Positions 54,226 to 64,000 of a stretch of DNA of 64,000 nt are shown piece after piece. The notes under the pieces are model-generated. The model ran no database searches. It was not told the DNA's origin and worked only from the letters and a program-made list of their open reading frames with translations. A program made the translations under genes and the position numbers. The stretch comes from Eremomyces bilateralis CBS 781.70 (lineage: Eukaryota > Ascomycota > Dothideomycetes > Eremomycetales > Eremomycetaceae). Within the stretch, counting starts at the first letter, position 1. Each line of letters starts with the position of its first letter. Where the stretch lies: NCBI RefSeq assembly GCF_010015585.1, contig NW_022985079.1:62001-126000 (forward strand), in the 5' to 3' direction.

Positions 54226-56214
54226 TCAACCTCGCCGGCTATTCTTGATCAATTCCGTGAACGCGCTGTCCACCGCGCGCTTGACCTCCCGGTAGCTGAC
54301 CAGCAGGACATTCTGCTCGTCCCGGCTGACCAGCGCAACTTTCTCGTCGACCCCGGCATCGAGCTTGTTCAGGCACGACACAATATGCGCCAGGTCGACT
54401 ACCGGATTGCCACTCGCATCGACTTGATGGAAAACGTAGTCGCGGAAGAGCTTGAGGTAGTATCGTTCACCAGTCTCGGACCAGCGCGCATCGTGGGCGT
54501 GTTCGGGGCGCTCGTTGATGGACGTGAGCTTTGCCATCAAGCGGGCCAGGCGGCCGTTTTCGAGCTCCCGGGCGAGCATGGAGGTGAGTGTGTCCTCGGC
54601 ATGGAGAGAGCTGTCCAAAACGGACACCATCTGCGTGGTGATGGCGGTGAGAAAGACGTCGATGTCTTTAACGATTTGTTGCCCAGTGGGACTTGGTGCG
54701 GCGCCTGGTGGAGGGTTCGGTGTCAAGAGCCAGGCGATACATTCCTTCATTCGCTCAGAGTAATTTCGGGTGATGGTCTCGATGGCTTTCTGCACATTGA
54801 GCAGAGCGTTGGGGTTGTTCGAGGCGATGCAGAGGACTAGGCGACCGAGGTGGATGAGGTCGTCCGCTTGCAGTTCATGAAGAGGTCGGGAGGAATCGTG
54901 TTGGACGACGTCCATTATCCCGCATCCGCTGAGACGTATGCGATTTTTGGAGGTGAGGATAACTTTTGTTGTATGTATGACTTGGGCAGCGAGACCGGAG
55001 GAGTGTATGGCTTTCAGGGCAGATCCAATCTGCACGATGTAGCCCCAGATAGTCTGTTCTGGGACGGGTGTCGGAACCTGCCGTCCGGCAAAGCGGGGAG
55101 GGAATTGGAAATGGTGTTCCGCGAGGGTCTTCGAAAGGGGGTGGTAATCGGTGACAAAGATGAGAGAACTATCACCGAACGATCGGGATGTGAAAGCATC
55201 ATGGACCGACACAACTCCGGCATTGTCGATCCGCCGCCATGCTTGGACAGCTCTTATCGCTTTCTCATTGGTGAGTCGGTAACCTTCGAGACGTCTCATC
55301 GCATATGTGTTTCCATCTTTGCTGGATACAGCTTTGTACAGCCAAGTTTGATATCCGAATAGATTCAAATTCTTCTGGTTGCTTGTGTCAAGGGGAACGA
55401 GAGAGTGGAAGTGATCGATGCGTTGCGGCAAGGTGGAGTTCGGGAGAACTTGAAGAGTCGCCTCTGCTTTTCGTTGCAGATCTTCGCGTTCCGGATCAGG
55501 CATAAAGAAGTCGTGTGCTGTCCTTTGGTATGCCAAGACGTTCTCTCGGTGGGGAGCCATTGGAGCATATAGATGGTACTGCAACGGTTGAGCAAACGCT
55601 CCGTTGTGGAAGTAGCTGTTCGAGCCCATAGCTGTTGTTTCCTGCGGCGTGTACATGTTCATAGGAGGAGGGGCAGCTTGCGATGGTTCCTGAATGCCTG
55701 GGATGTTTGGCGGCACTGAAAAAGGGTCAAAGGCGTACGACCCGGACCCGGACTGATCAGTGGAATGGCCTCCATCATAACTCGCTTGCGGAACGAAGTC
55801 TTGAAACGCCTGTGCGTTCCATTCCTGCGATGGCTCTTTGCTATGCTGTGCCTGTGGAGGAGAAACCGTGGCAATTGTAGCGTTGGCCGATTTGGGGGTG
55901 AAGATTGCCGCATCCGCTGCCTTTGGCGAGATGGCCGTGTTTCGAGGAGCGGAGGCGCCATTCGGGGATGCTGGTTGAAGAGGAACAAAGGACGGAGAAT
56001 CGACATTCAACCGGTTCTTCATCCGGTCCGTCATAGCCTGTGTATTCATGAGTTTTGAAGGGTCATGGACGTAGTCGCAGGATTTCTCGTAACGACAATG
56101 TCCATAGATCGTGACATGCCTGCACAGGGTATTCTTTGCGTTCTCGCGTCGAGGTCGTGGAGATGAGAGCGGCTTTCGATTTTCTGCGAGCGCAGGCGTA
56201 CCGCTGGATGCCAT
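54226..56214 (-). CDS. PAN3: PAN3, regulatory subunit of the PAN2-PAN3 deadenylase (662 aa)
   Basis: Single-exon, full-length gene from ATG 56214. The N-terminus has a CCCH zinc finger (C31, C40, C46, H50 in CRHVTIYGHCRYEKSCDYVH). Right after it comes LNVDSPSFVP (69-78), a PAM2-type motif for binding the MLLE domain of poly(A)-binding protein. A disordered segment leads to the pseudokinase domain (about 260-530: YKAVSSKDGNTYAMRRLEGY, then YHPLSKTLAEHHF and IRLSGCGIMDVV, where the usual DFG is absent). A coiled coil and the C-terminal knob domain with RDYVFHQVDASGNPVVDLAH, SCLNKLDAGVDEKVALVSRD and LLVSYREVKRAVDSAF complete it. PAN3 dimers bring PAN2 nuclease to mRNA tails in the cytoplasm. Confidence 0.96.
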   Translation of the reverse strand: MASSGTPALAENRKPLSSPRPRRENAKNTLCRHVTIYGHCRYEKSCDYVHDPSKLMNTQAMTDRMKNRLNVDSPSFVPLQPASPNGASAPRNTAISPKAADAAIFTPKSANATIATVSPPQAQHSKEPSQEWNAQAFQDFVPQASYDGGHSTDQSGSGSYAFDPFSVPPNIPGIQEPSQAAPPPMNMYTPQETTAMGSNSYFHNGAFAQPLQYHLYAPMAPHRENVLAYQRTAHDFFMPDPEREDLQRKAEATLQVLPNSTLPQRIDHFHSLVPLDTSNQKNLNLFGYQTWLYKAVSSKDGNTYAMRRLEGYRLTNEKAIRAVQAWRRIDNAGVVSVHDAFTSRSFGDSSLIFVTDYHPLSKTLAEHHFQFPPRFAGRQVPTPVPEQTIWGYIVQIGSALKAIHSSGLAAQVIHTTKVILTSKNRIRLSGCGIMDVVQHDSSRPLHELQADDLIHLGRLVLCIASNNPNALLNVQKAIETITRNYSERMKECIAWLLTPNPPPGAAPSPTGQQIVKDIDVFLTAITTQMVSVLDSSLHAEDTLTSMLARELENGRLARLMAKLTSINERPEHAHDARWSETGERYYLKLFRDYVFHQVDASGNPVVDLAHIVSCLNKLDAGVDEKVALVSRDEQNVLLVSYREVKRAVDSAFTELIKNSRRG

Positions 56215-57420
56215 GCGTCCGATCGCGAATGTCTGGCTGTATGTAGCTGGAGAGATAAGAGCCGCCCGGAATTTAAATCGAGAGACAAGAACTAGTGGAG
56301 GAAGGACACCAAACTCCGTTTACCAGACTAAAGAGAAATGGCATTAAACTCATTCGTGGACAGGTTGAGAAAGTAGTTTATCGCAGAGAATCCCCCTGTA
56401 TTTGGTGGTTGGTTCGTTGAGCAATGGGTACCGCCAAACCGTAGAATAACGCTCTCCTTGTCCGTCTAGACTCTTACTTTGATATGAGAAGCCACGACAT
56501 ACACCTAACCATAGGTTGTTTTCGTTTGGTGATAGGAATAGGATATGCCAATCCTACAGCCAGTCTTGAGGTCCTGGCAAGGAGTGTAGCCGGGGAGGGC
56601 CGTGAATCTCCGAAGGCTCCGAAGATGTAATGATTGCTACCAATGCAATACGAAGAGATAGAAAGAGGGAGAGTGTTCGGATAGTAGGAAGTTGACCCTA
56701 TAATGAGGAAGCTGAGAGTCGATCGTGAATCGACTCGAGGTAGGGCTGTCGGAGGTATGGACAACAATTGCAGATCGGTGGACGTTGGATCGGAGAGCTT
56801 GGTGACTACTATCAGGGAGGCGTATTCATTCTAAGCACACTTCAGAATCTGCCCCAATACATACTCGAGCTGCGCGACCGCGATTCACCGGCAATGGTGA
56901 AGGGGGGTCCAAAGACAAACTCACTCAGATAATCCCCGCCGCATCAGCTATGAGCGCCACCTGGGCCTGTCACACCAGAAAGGTATCATATCCTGTTACA
57001 ATGATCGGATGGAAGTTACAGTCCTTCTAGAATCTAGATATCTGTGATTCTCTTCAAACAGCGTGGCGTTTGTGTTTTCCAGTAACGAGTTGGTATCAAT
57101 TGCGATCATTGCCGTCTCGTCAGACACGATGGAATCGATGAGGTCCGACGACGCAACGCTGCCCAGACCCCTGTCATGCGGAATATCTTTGATCCGGGCT
57201 GATCGAATACCCGAGTCATTCAGCACGTGTTTCAGTTGTCAGCACGACTCATCATCACGTATGGGTGCCTTCAGGCGAACATTCGGACCGATGAACTTCA
57301 AGAGACACCTTTGAGCTTCACACCCACCTACTGTAATCTTCCATATAAACTTCCATATGAACATCTCCTTTGGATTCTGGTACTAATGCTAAATACCTTC
57401 TGTCTAAGGTGTTTCTGACC
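56215..57420. other. Upstream region between PAN3 and the UBX gene
   Basis: The genes diverge, so both promoters lie here. A minus-strand frame at 57226-56996 (SGIRSARIKDIPHDRGLGSV) has protein-like composition but no start, partner exon or known family. Otherwise nothing. Confidence 0.45.
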
Positions 57421-59023
57421 ATGGCGCCTCCAGTCCCAAATCTGGATGCTTTAACAGACATTCAGCGAGATGCTCTCCAACAATACCGTGATGTCACAAA
57501 TCAAGATGTTGAGGCGGCCATCCCGGTGCTTGAGCGGTCGCAATGGAATGTTCAGGTACAATTTCTTCATGATATTCCAAGTATGATCTTTCCGGAATCC
57601 TCCAGAAGCTAACAAATATATACAGTTCGCCATATCCCGATTCTTTGACGGCGAACCGGCTTCGGACCCAGTGGCCGATGCCCTCGCGCAACCCCCGCAA
57701 CCCAGTCAGCGACAAGAAACACTCATGAATGGCTTCTCGAACACCGCATCCTCCTCGCGTCGCTCTCAGTTCGAACCGGCTCCACGAGTAACCGCTCCCT
57801 CCGCAACAAATTCCAACCTCCCCGTTCCATATGTGCTGGGGCTCATCTTCGGCGTCCTCGGCCTAGCGACGACCACAATAGGTCGCATCCTCCGTCCGAT
57901 ATTCGGCATGTTCCCCTTCCTCCCACAGTTCGTTGCTCGGCTTTCTGGCCGGAATCCTTCGCATCGATCTGGAAGTACAACTGCTGGCCGAAGACCGTTA
58001 ATCGGCCGGGACAGTGCAGCTCGGGTAATCCGCGAGTTCGAAGAAGAGTACGGCCCCCACAATCTCCCCTTCCTGGAAACCAGCTACTCCACCGCATTCG
58101 ACACCGCCAAGGACGACCTCAAATTCCTCCTCGTCGTCCTGCTTTCCTCCGAACACGACGACACCTCCTCCTTTGTCCGCAACACCCTCCTCTCCACCCG
58201 CGTGGTCGAACTCTTCAACTCAGAGAAAACCTCCCCATCCAGTATGCTCCTATGGCTCGGCAATGTGCAAGACCCCGAAGCCTACCAAGTCTCCAACGCC
58301 CTCAACGCCACCAAGCTCCCCTTCGCCGCTCTCATCGCCCACACCCCCTCCGTCTCCTCCACCGCCATGAGCGTCATCTGCCGCCTCGCCGGCCCCACCC
58401 CTCCTGACGACTTCGCGAATAAGCTCCACGCCGCGATGGCGCACCACGCCGACGCGCTGAACGGCGTGCGGGCCACCCGGACGGCACAACAAGCAACGAG
58501 GAATATCCGAGCGGAGCAGGACAGTGCGTATGAGCGCAGTTTGGCGCAGGATCGCGAGCGGGCGAGGGTACGGCGGGAGGCGGAGGCCGCGGCGCGGAGA
58601 GAGGAGGAGGAGGCGAGGCAGAGGGCAGAGGAGGAGAGGAGGAATGCGGATAGGGTTCAGATGTGGAGAAAGTGGAGGGCAAGGCGGATACATGCGGAGC
58701 CAGAGGGGATGGAGGGGGCGGTGAGGGTGAGTTTGCGGATGGGGGATGGGGAGAGGGTGGTGAGGCGGTTTAGTGGAGAGGATCGAGTGGAGGAGATGTA
58801 TGCGTTTGTGGAGTGCTTTGAGGTGTTGACAAGTGGGGAGTTGGAGAGGGATGAGGAGTCCGAGCTGGATGAGACGGATCTGGGGGAATATAAGTTTGGA
58901 TTTCAGCTGGTGTCGCCTATGCCGCGCGAGGTGATTAGGCCAGACGAGAAGAGGACCATAGCGGAAGTCATCGGAAGAAGTGGCAATTTGATTGTCGAGA
59001 AGATGGACGAGGACGAGGAGTAG
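57421..59023 (+). CDS. ucp10: UBA-UAS-UBX protein of the FAF2/UBXD8 type (510 aa)
   Basis: The start is ATG 57421. One 70-nt intron (57556-57625, GCTAAC branch, ACAG end) lies inside the UBA domain and joins RSQWNVQ to FAISRFFDG. Domains in order: UBA (about 8-55), a hydrophobic hairpin (VPYVLGLIFGVLGLATTTIG, then LRPIFGMFPFLPQF, about 118-155) that dips into the ER or lipid-droplet membrane, UAS thioredoxin-like domain (about 185-320: GPHNLPFLETSY, LKFLLVVLLSSEHDD), a charged coiled coil (about 340-400), and a C-terminal UBX domain (about 410-505: VRVSLRMGDGERVVRRFSGE, FQLVSPMPREV). FAF2-type proteins recruit Cdc48/p97 to ubiquitinated clients in ER-associated degradation. The symbol follows the fission-yeast name and is by analogy. 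Confidence 0.91.
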
Positions 59024-59475
59024 ATTGCCGCCTGGATCTGGATCATGCCTTACCGAGGTCGGGATGGGAGTCGATAGGCGACAACTGTATGGGAAGGTTT
59101 GGGTTGTTGCATGCCCAGCATTTCCGGCGCTTTGGTATTAAACGGTATGTCTAGGACAACTTCGATGTAGTCAATGGCATGAGTAACCTCTAATTCAGTT
59201 TATGGAGGCCGAGGTTGCACTCTTTGTCTATATCTTGTTTCATGACATCTTATCTATTCATTTACACATTGTGAACTCGTCGTTGACGGAGCGATTCATC
59301 CTTCAAGCAGTGAACACATTCCACGAGGCCCACAGAGGGACTGTCCAGCTCTTAGCCCTGCCTTGAATGAAATCAAAGTGATCCAAAGGGGTATATTCCT
59401 GGCAGCCTCCTTCGAGACAACCCATCGCTGGTATCGCAGCAAACAATAGCACCTTCGACCTCCCAATCCCTCCTC
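59024..59475. other. Convergent intergenic stretch
   Basis: It lies between the stops of the UBX and SWC5 genes. Nothing was recognised. Confidence 0.45.
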
Positions 59476-60610
59476 TCACCCCGCCTTCCCCGCATCGTCC
59501 CTCCTCGCCTCCACCCGATCCAAAAAAACCTTCCTCCCTAAATAATTCCCCTTCGCCCTCCCATGCAGTTCCAACTCCCCTGCGATCCCCTCGCGATCCA
59601 CGAACCCCACCCAGTCGTATCGCGACTTATCCACCGTGTTCAGTTTCGTCGCCGCCAGCGCCTTGCTTTTCGCGTGCGTGACGGCCGAGGGTGCCGGTCC
59701 GGAGGGGGCGCGCGTCCGCGGCCAGGTTAGTTGGAGCTCGGCGGGGAGGGTGCGGACGATCCCAGTGGGGTTGGGGTCGAAGCGAGAGGGGCGCTTGGAC
59801 GGGCGTCGGAGAGGGGGGGGTTTGATTTCGTCGCTGGGTAATCCATCGGGACCAGTTGCACCATCGCCATCAACGGTCGGTTGGTCGGCATCGGTGGTCG
59901 GTTTGGCTTTGGAGGCTTCGAGGGAGGAGAGATACAGTTTCGCTTCAGCGGAGTCTTTGGGCACGCGCCGCGAATCGTGGTGGGTTTTGCCGGCGAATTG
60001 GTAGGTGCGGGTTATGGTGATGGATTCGGAGTCGGCGATGGCAGCTGGTTGAGGGGCGGAGGGATTAGGGAGGGAGGAGGGATCGTGGGTGGCGGGAGGT
60101 TTCAGGACTGAGGTGGCGCGGATGGGGGCACTGGTGATGGAGGACCAGAGTGCGTCGACGTCGACGGTTGAGCCTTTTGTGGTTGCGAGTGCTTTGCGCT
60201 CTATAGCCCTATTCGAAGTTTGTTAGCTAGTTCATCTCCAAAAACCTATCTTCTACGTCAACATACTCGGTCTTCCTTTGGCTTCTGGTCTTAATGAATC
60301 CCGCTTCTCCCTCCTCCTCCTCCGATATATCAACCTCATCATCCTTCCGCTTTCCCTTCTTCCGTCTCCTCTTGCGCTCCTTAACTATCTTCTCGTCGCC
60401 GGAGTCCCATTCCAGCTCCTCATGGCCGTCTGCGTCGGGCGCTTTCCGCTTCTTCCCCCGTGTTTTCGCAGCCGTCAGCGCTTCAGCCTCGCTTTCCGAT
60501 GACGCGGATTCCTCCGGTTGGTTGGGTACGTCCGGGTTGAAGTCTTCGTCGGACGAGGAGTCCTCCGCCTGCGGGTCGAGCTCGAGGTCGTCGAACGTGG
60601 TTGCTGCCAT
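59476..60610 (-). CDS. SWC5: SWC5/CFDP1 (bucentaur) SWR1-complex subunit (358 aa)
   Basis: The start is ATG 60610 (MAATTFDDLELDPQAEDSSS). A 58-nt intron (60209-60266) joins QRKTE to AIERKALATTKG. The N-terminus is strongly acidic (SSSDEDFNPDVP, WDSGDEK, ISEEEEGEAG) with a basic nuclear-signal-like block (ERKRRRKKGKRKDDE). This fits Swc5, which meets histones through acidic DEF/Y-type motifs. The C-terminal 75 residues are the BCNT-C domain: LNTVDKSRYDWVGFVDREGI, AGELELHGRAKGNYL, RKVFLDRV. Swc5 is needed for the SWR1 remodeller to place H2A.Z into nucleosomes. Intact, with both exon ends in phase. Confidence 0.93.
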
Positions 60611-63600
60611 GGCGAAACGTCGGGTGGTTAAATGAAAAGCGGATTTTTGGAGTACGGGACGTAGTTAGATTTGCGTGTTACGCACTCAACGGTATTGTCC
60701 CTCTTTGTTTAATTTCATGTTGTACATCTCTTGCCGCTGTTTCGCATTCAAGCATCTACGATGTCATGCAGTGAGGTTGGAAGCCGACATCACGTGACCT
60801 CCAGTTTCCTTACCATATCACTCGTGGATTTCAAATCTCCATAATATGTCGCACAAGTATAGGAGGTGGCATTGAACAAGATTGCCGTGTCAATATCCTG
60901 TCCTTCGTGATACTATTTATCCATTCTTTAGTGATGCGGAACACCAAGCCCGATCTGCTTGCGAAGAGGATTCATCCGACGTCCAAACCAAAACGGTGGT
61001 AGAACTCATAGGATCCTCATGAGACAACCATTCGGCATTTTTGGATGTTAGAAGTAAATGCAGTGTCATATCTACCTCGATCAGCCTCGACCTAGTCTGA
61101 AATTGCGGCTTGGAATCGATAATTCGATACGCTATATCTCCCAACTCCTTATCATTCATCCAAATCTGGACAAAGTTTGGCTTTCCCCTATTGGAGGGTG
61201 CTTGTGGTTTGTGTCGATCACTTCTGATCCGAGCAAGATTTCTTGGGTATGTGGATCATCCCTCAATTCAGAAGTCTGAACTTGGGTTCTCAAGGTTTGC
61301 GGACACTGACGACGACTGTCTTTCAGTGTCTTGATGTTCGGACTTTTGACAGCGTTGATCGCTCCACGGCCCACACGTAAATTTCCTTGCTACTACCATA
61401 CCATAAAACTCATCTCACATTACACATATATAGTATCGGGCGAATGATGTGGCAATCCTTCCGAAATACGTGCCAAATTTCGCACGTTTGATGTGTAGAC
61501 GAATGTCGTACAATTAAGTATCTCCCCTATGCAGTCACGCAGGTTTGTATGTCGCTTGGATGCAGGAACGAAGCATTGGGACAGGTTACGAATCGACCGC
61601 GTCTTCGGGTCTAATTACCGAAGCATGGACCGAGCATCTGACTATCGCAACTGATCGCCATGTGGTGATGAAGACGGTTCAAGCTGGCGAATGCTGCTGT
61701 GAGATAATAGTAGACGTTGAAAGAGGTTGCAAGACCCTCGCGGCCCGTTCACGGAGACAAAGGAAATGCAATTACGCCGCGGTGGTACAAAAGATCTGTA
61801 CACGACCGTTTGCCTTCATTGTGCTCCTGTCATTACCGCATATGCCATGCTATGCATATGCAGCATGGCGGTTCAATCTCCTCCTTGCTTGTACGACAGT
61901 AGCACGTTGCTGATATGAAGGAAATGATATGATGTGGAGCGGCAGAGGGCATCAGTCCGTCAATCTGCTGCGATATGAAACCGCATGAAAGCAAACCGCC
62001 ATCAATCAAGGAGATTTGTGTCAAACTTGACCCTCAGCTGCGTTCTTCCAATGATCAACCCTCTGGAATCTAGCCATCTTTCTCGACAACTCCAGCCGAG
62101 GGACTTGCAATAATGATCAAGGGCCAAAAAAGCTAGTGGGCTAAGTTCACATTTAGTCAGGGTGTGCTGATCAGCTTGATGCTCCTATTAGTTAGTAGTG
62201 TTATTTTAGCAGGAATAATAGATGTCCAATCCATGAATGATAGCAGTAAGCAAGGGGCCTGGTCAACTAAAGAAGGGGACTTTTCCACCATACTCATTGG
62301 TAGTTCACAGCCCAAATGTCTGGCTGCAGATATCAGCCCCGATCCTTCAGACTGACAACGTGTTGTCAAAGATAAGCAGCCTTCCAAAGTCTCCGTAAAC
62401 CAGTTTTCGGGGTAATATCCGTTCAGCGCAGATAACGTAATACCCGTCCCAGGCAGGTTCTCGACTCTCATAAGTCGTATGAGAAAGTAAGCAGCCGGTA
62501 GTCAACCGGGTTTCCATAGGCTCAAACAGTCAAAGACCAGAGAAACGGCGAGCACTGCGTCCGATGGGCCACAATGCACCAAGCCACCACCAACGTCTTA
62601 CGCCAATACGCCGCACGCGCTAAGAAGCACGTCCATCTTTAGAGCCTCCGGTGCCGCCGCCGAGCGACGGGCAGCTCACAGCCCGTTGAGTGCCCTGTCC
62701 GCGATCTCCCTTGTCTAAACAAGGCTAGCCAGAAGCGGGATGTTTCGAAGCCAATTGGGCAGTCCAACCAGGATATTGTTCAACCTTCCCGAAATCCGAA
62801 TGCTTTGGAGCCTGGAGGAATGGGGAGGACATGCTGGGAGTCGGGACACTGCCACTCTGGGAAGACAAAGATCCAAAGCGAGATTCCCTGGCACAGTCTG
62901 TGTCGATAGGGGATTCCAGGCGCTTGGGTCGGTTCTAGGAAAAGTTAGAAATTCCCATAATTAAATCACACGCATTTCCGTATGTACTCAGCCATTATTA
63001 TGTAAGGTCTGTAAGCAGTTATCCTAAATCAACAGACATCATCCCACGAGCGACGAGACCGGCACAGGGTCGGTCGAAGCGAGAGATCTGTCATTCGGAT
63101 AAAGGAAAGATTGGCGGGGTGCATGCTCCATACTTGCTCCATAGGGCTACTTGAATCTTTGGCTCAGCCTTTCATTGTTTGATATCGGTGAGAAAGGCTC
63201 GAACGATGATGACCGCGTCCTTTCGACTTTCGTGATTAATCAAGGTTGCTCTCGAGGTCGAACGGACGGTTTGTACGGAGAATCGGAGAGTTTGTATTGA
63301 CAACACTTTAGTCATAAACCAAATCGGCTTGGACTGCTGAAATCACTCCCTCTCCCGACAGCATTCACTGTTGCGGCTTCATTCATCCCTTCCATGTTGA
63401 ATTTTAATTTCCTGTTGTTTCCTTCAAATCCCAACTGTTCGCACGTTTGGACTTCGCTTTAATGACCGACACCCGCCTGCGCTATCTACATTCAAATCGA
63501 ATATATCACCGTGTTGAAGGTCTGATAGCATCGTACATAGTACGGGTTCCTCAGTGATAGATCCAAACCCAGCTTACCGCACGTCTCACTGTCCATTCAA

Positions 63601-63714
63601 CCGCCATCAGGAAGACAGACTAGAAGAGGAGGAGCACCTGGATACAGTGTTAAGTACTGACTTGACATCAATCCACGGTTTTAAAATCTTCAATTTCCAC
63701 ATTACGACTTCGAA
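60611..63714. other. Gene-poor terminal stretch (3.1 kb)
   Basis: No recognised gene. A minus-strand frame near 60917-61200 (KPNFVQIWMNDKELGDIAYR) and a GC-rich plus-strand patch near 62560-62680 have some protein character but no family. They may be relics. The bases 63350-63714 are a CT-rich leader to the partial gene at the end. Confidence 0.4.
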
Positions 63715-64000
63715 ATGCCTCACTCGGTTTCATCTGGCGGCTCCGAGCAGAAAGGCTCCATCGATATGCCTCCGAAATGCAGCAGCAATGGCAAGGCCCT
63801 CAGTGCCCAACCATCACCAGTACAAGAGCACTTCTCAACCGAGGAGCTACAGAGGGACCAACAAAGAGCTGGGGAGCGAGCGAAACGACTCGACACGAAG
63901 CGACGGACGCAGTTCTTCGAAGATCAATTCCGGTATAAGGCAGGAGACAGCTCGGGCAGAGAGAATGCGTTGAATAATTCCCCCGTGGTTGCAGACCTCC
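63715..64000 (+). CDS. Start of an unrecognised gene, cut by the window end
   Basis: ATG 63715 (context CGAAATGCC) opens MPHSVSSGGSEQKGSIDMPP, and the frame stays open to base 64000 through KCSSNGKALSAQPSPVQEHF, STEELQRDQQRAGERAKRLD and TKRRTQFFEDQFRYK. The composition is Ser/Gln/Arg-rich and helical, without a signal peptide. A longer frame in another phase (63554-63973) covers the same bases but is less natural. I do not know the family. Only the first 95 codons are visible. Confidence 0.45.
   Translation, partial: MPHSVSSGGSEQKGSIDMPPKCSSNGKALSAQPSPVQEHFSTEELQRDQQRAGERAKRLDTKRRTQFFEDQFRYKAGDSSGRENALNNSPVVADL

Noticed and set aside
56996-57226. Minus-strand frame SGIRSARIKDIPHDRGLGSV
   Set aside because: Protein-like composition, but no start, no partner exon and no known family. 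Left inside the intergenic entry.
30932-60610. A biosynthetic gene cluster
   Set aside because: No polyketide synthase, NRPS, terpene cyclase or comparable core enzyme. The aminotransferase, transporter and GT2 gene are far apart, with housekeeping genes beyond.
60917-61374. Minus-strand frames around MNDKELGDIAYR
   Set aside because: Two short frames in different phases, with no family and no splice signals that join them.

Overview
The window reads as nuclear DNA of a filamentous ascomycete (Pezizomycotina). The evidence is: short spliceosomal introns (mostly 45-83 nt) with GT...CTAAC/CTGAC...AG signals, a Zn2Cys6 regulator, two HET-type genes, a FunK1-type kinase relic, a GH55 glucanase, a PhiA/IgE-binding-like secreted protein, and single-copy ascomycete housekeeping genes (PAN3, sideroflexin, SWC5, a FAF2-type UBX protein, a PEX22-like peroxin, a PAC4-type proteasome chaperone). 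Species or class cannot be fixed by eye. I saw no tRNA, rRNA, CRISPR array or reverse-transcriptase-like reading frame.

Layout. 0-5 kb: a small acidic protein, a decayed FunK1 kinase gene and a 0.3 kb TA-flanked MITE. 5-12.4 kb: a Zn2Cys6 transcription factor, a secreted SURNod19-like protein and a PEX22-like peroxin. 13-20.6 kb is the most rearranged part. A HET-SH3 gene and a GFA-family gene are followed by a decayed tannase and a Myb-like scrap. After these comes a second, diverged copy of the SH3 end plus the GFA gene. 20.9-26.5 kb: a PhiA-like secreted protein, a ZNF511-like zinc-finger protein, and a PAC4-type gene with an unusually long intron and a tandem repeat made from its own 3' end. 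26.6-30.3 kb: a probably decayed membrane-protein gene and sideroflexin. 30.9-35.7 kb: a PLP aminotransferase converging on a GH55 glucanase. 35.7-39.2 kb is gene-poor. 39.2-51.5 kb: an intact but motif-poor HET-like protein, a hAT-like terminus, a MATE-type transporter, a DUF8004 protein and a GT2 polysaccharide synthase. 54.2-60.6 kb is a housekeeping block (PAN3, UBX protein, SWC5). 60.6-63.7 kb is gene-poor, and a gene starts at 63.7 kb and runs off the end.

The genes do not form a recognisable biosynthetic cluster. The housekeeping genes look intact and well conserved. The accessory genes (FunK1, HET, tannase, the GFA pair, glucanase, GT2, transporter) sit between long empty or relic stretches. 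The points of most interest are the HET-SH3 architecture and its segmental duplication, the tandem array derived from the PAC4 3' end, the MITE, the GT2 enzyme lacking the usual acidic metal motif, and a recurring switch from C-ending to G-ending codons inside single genes.
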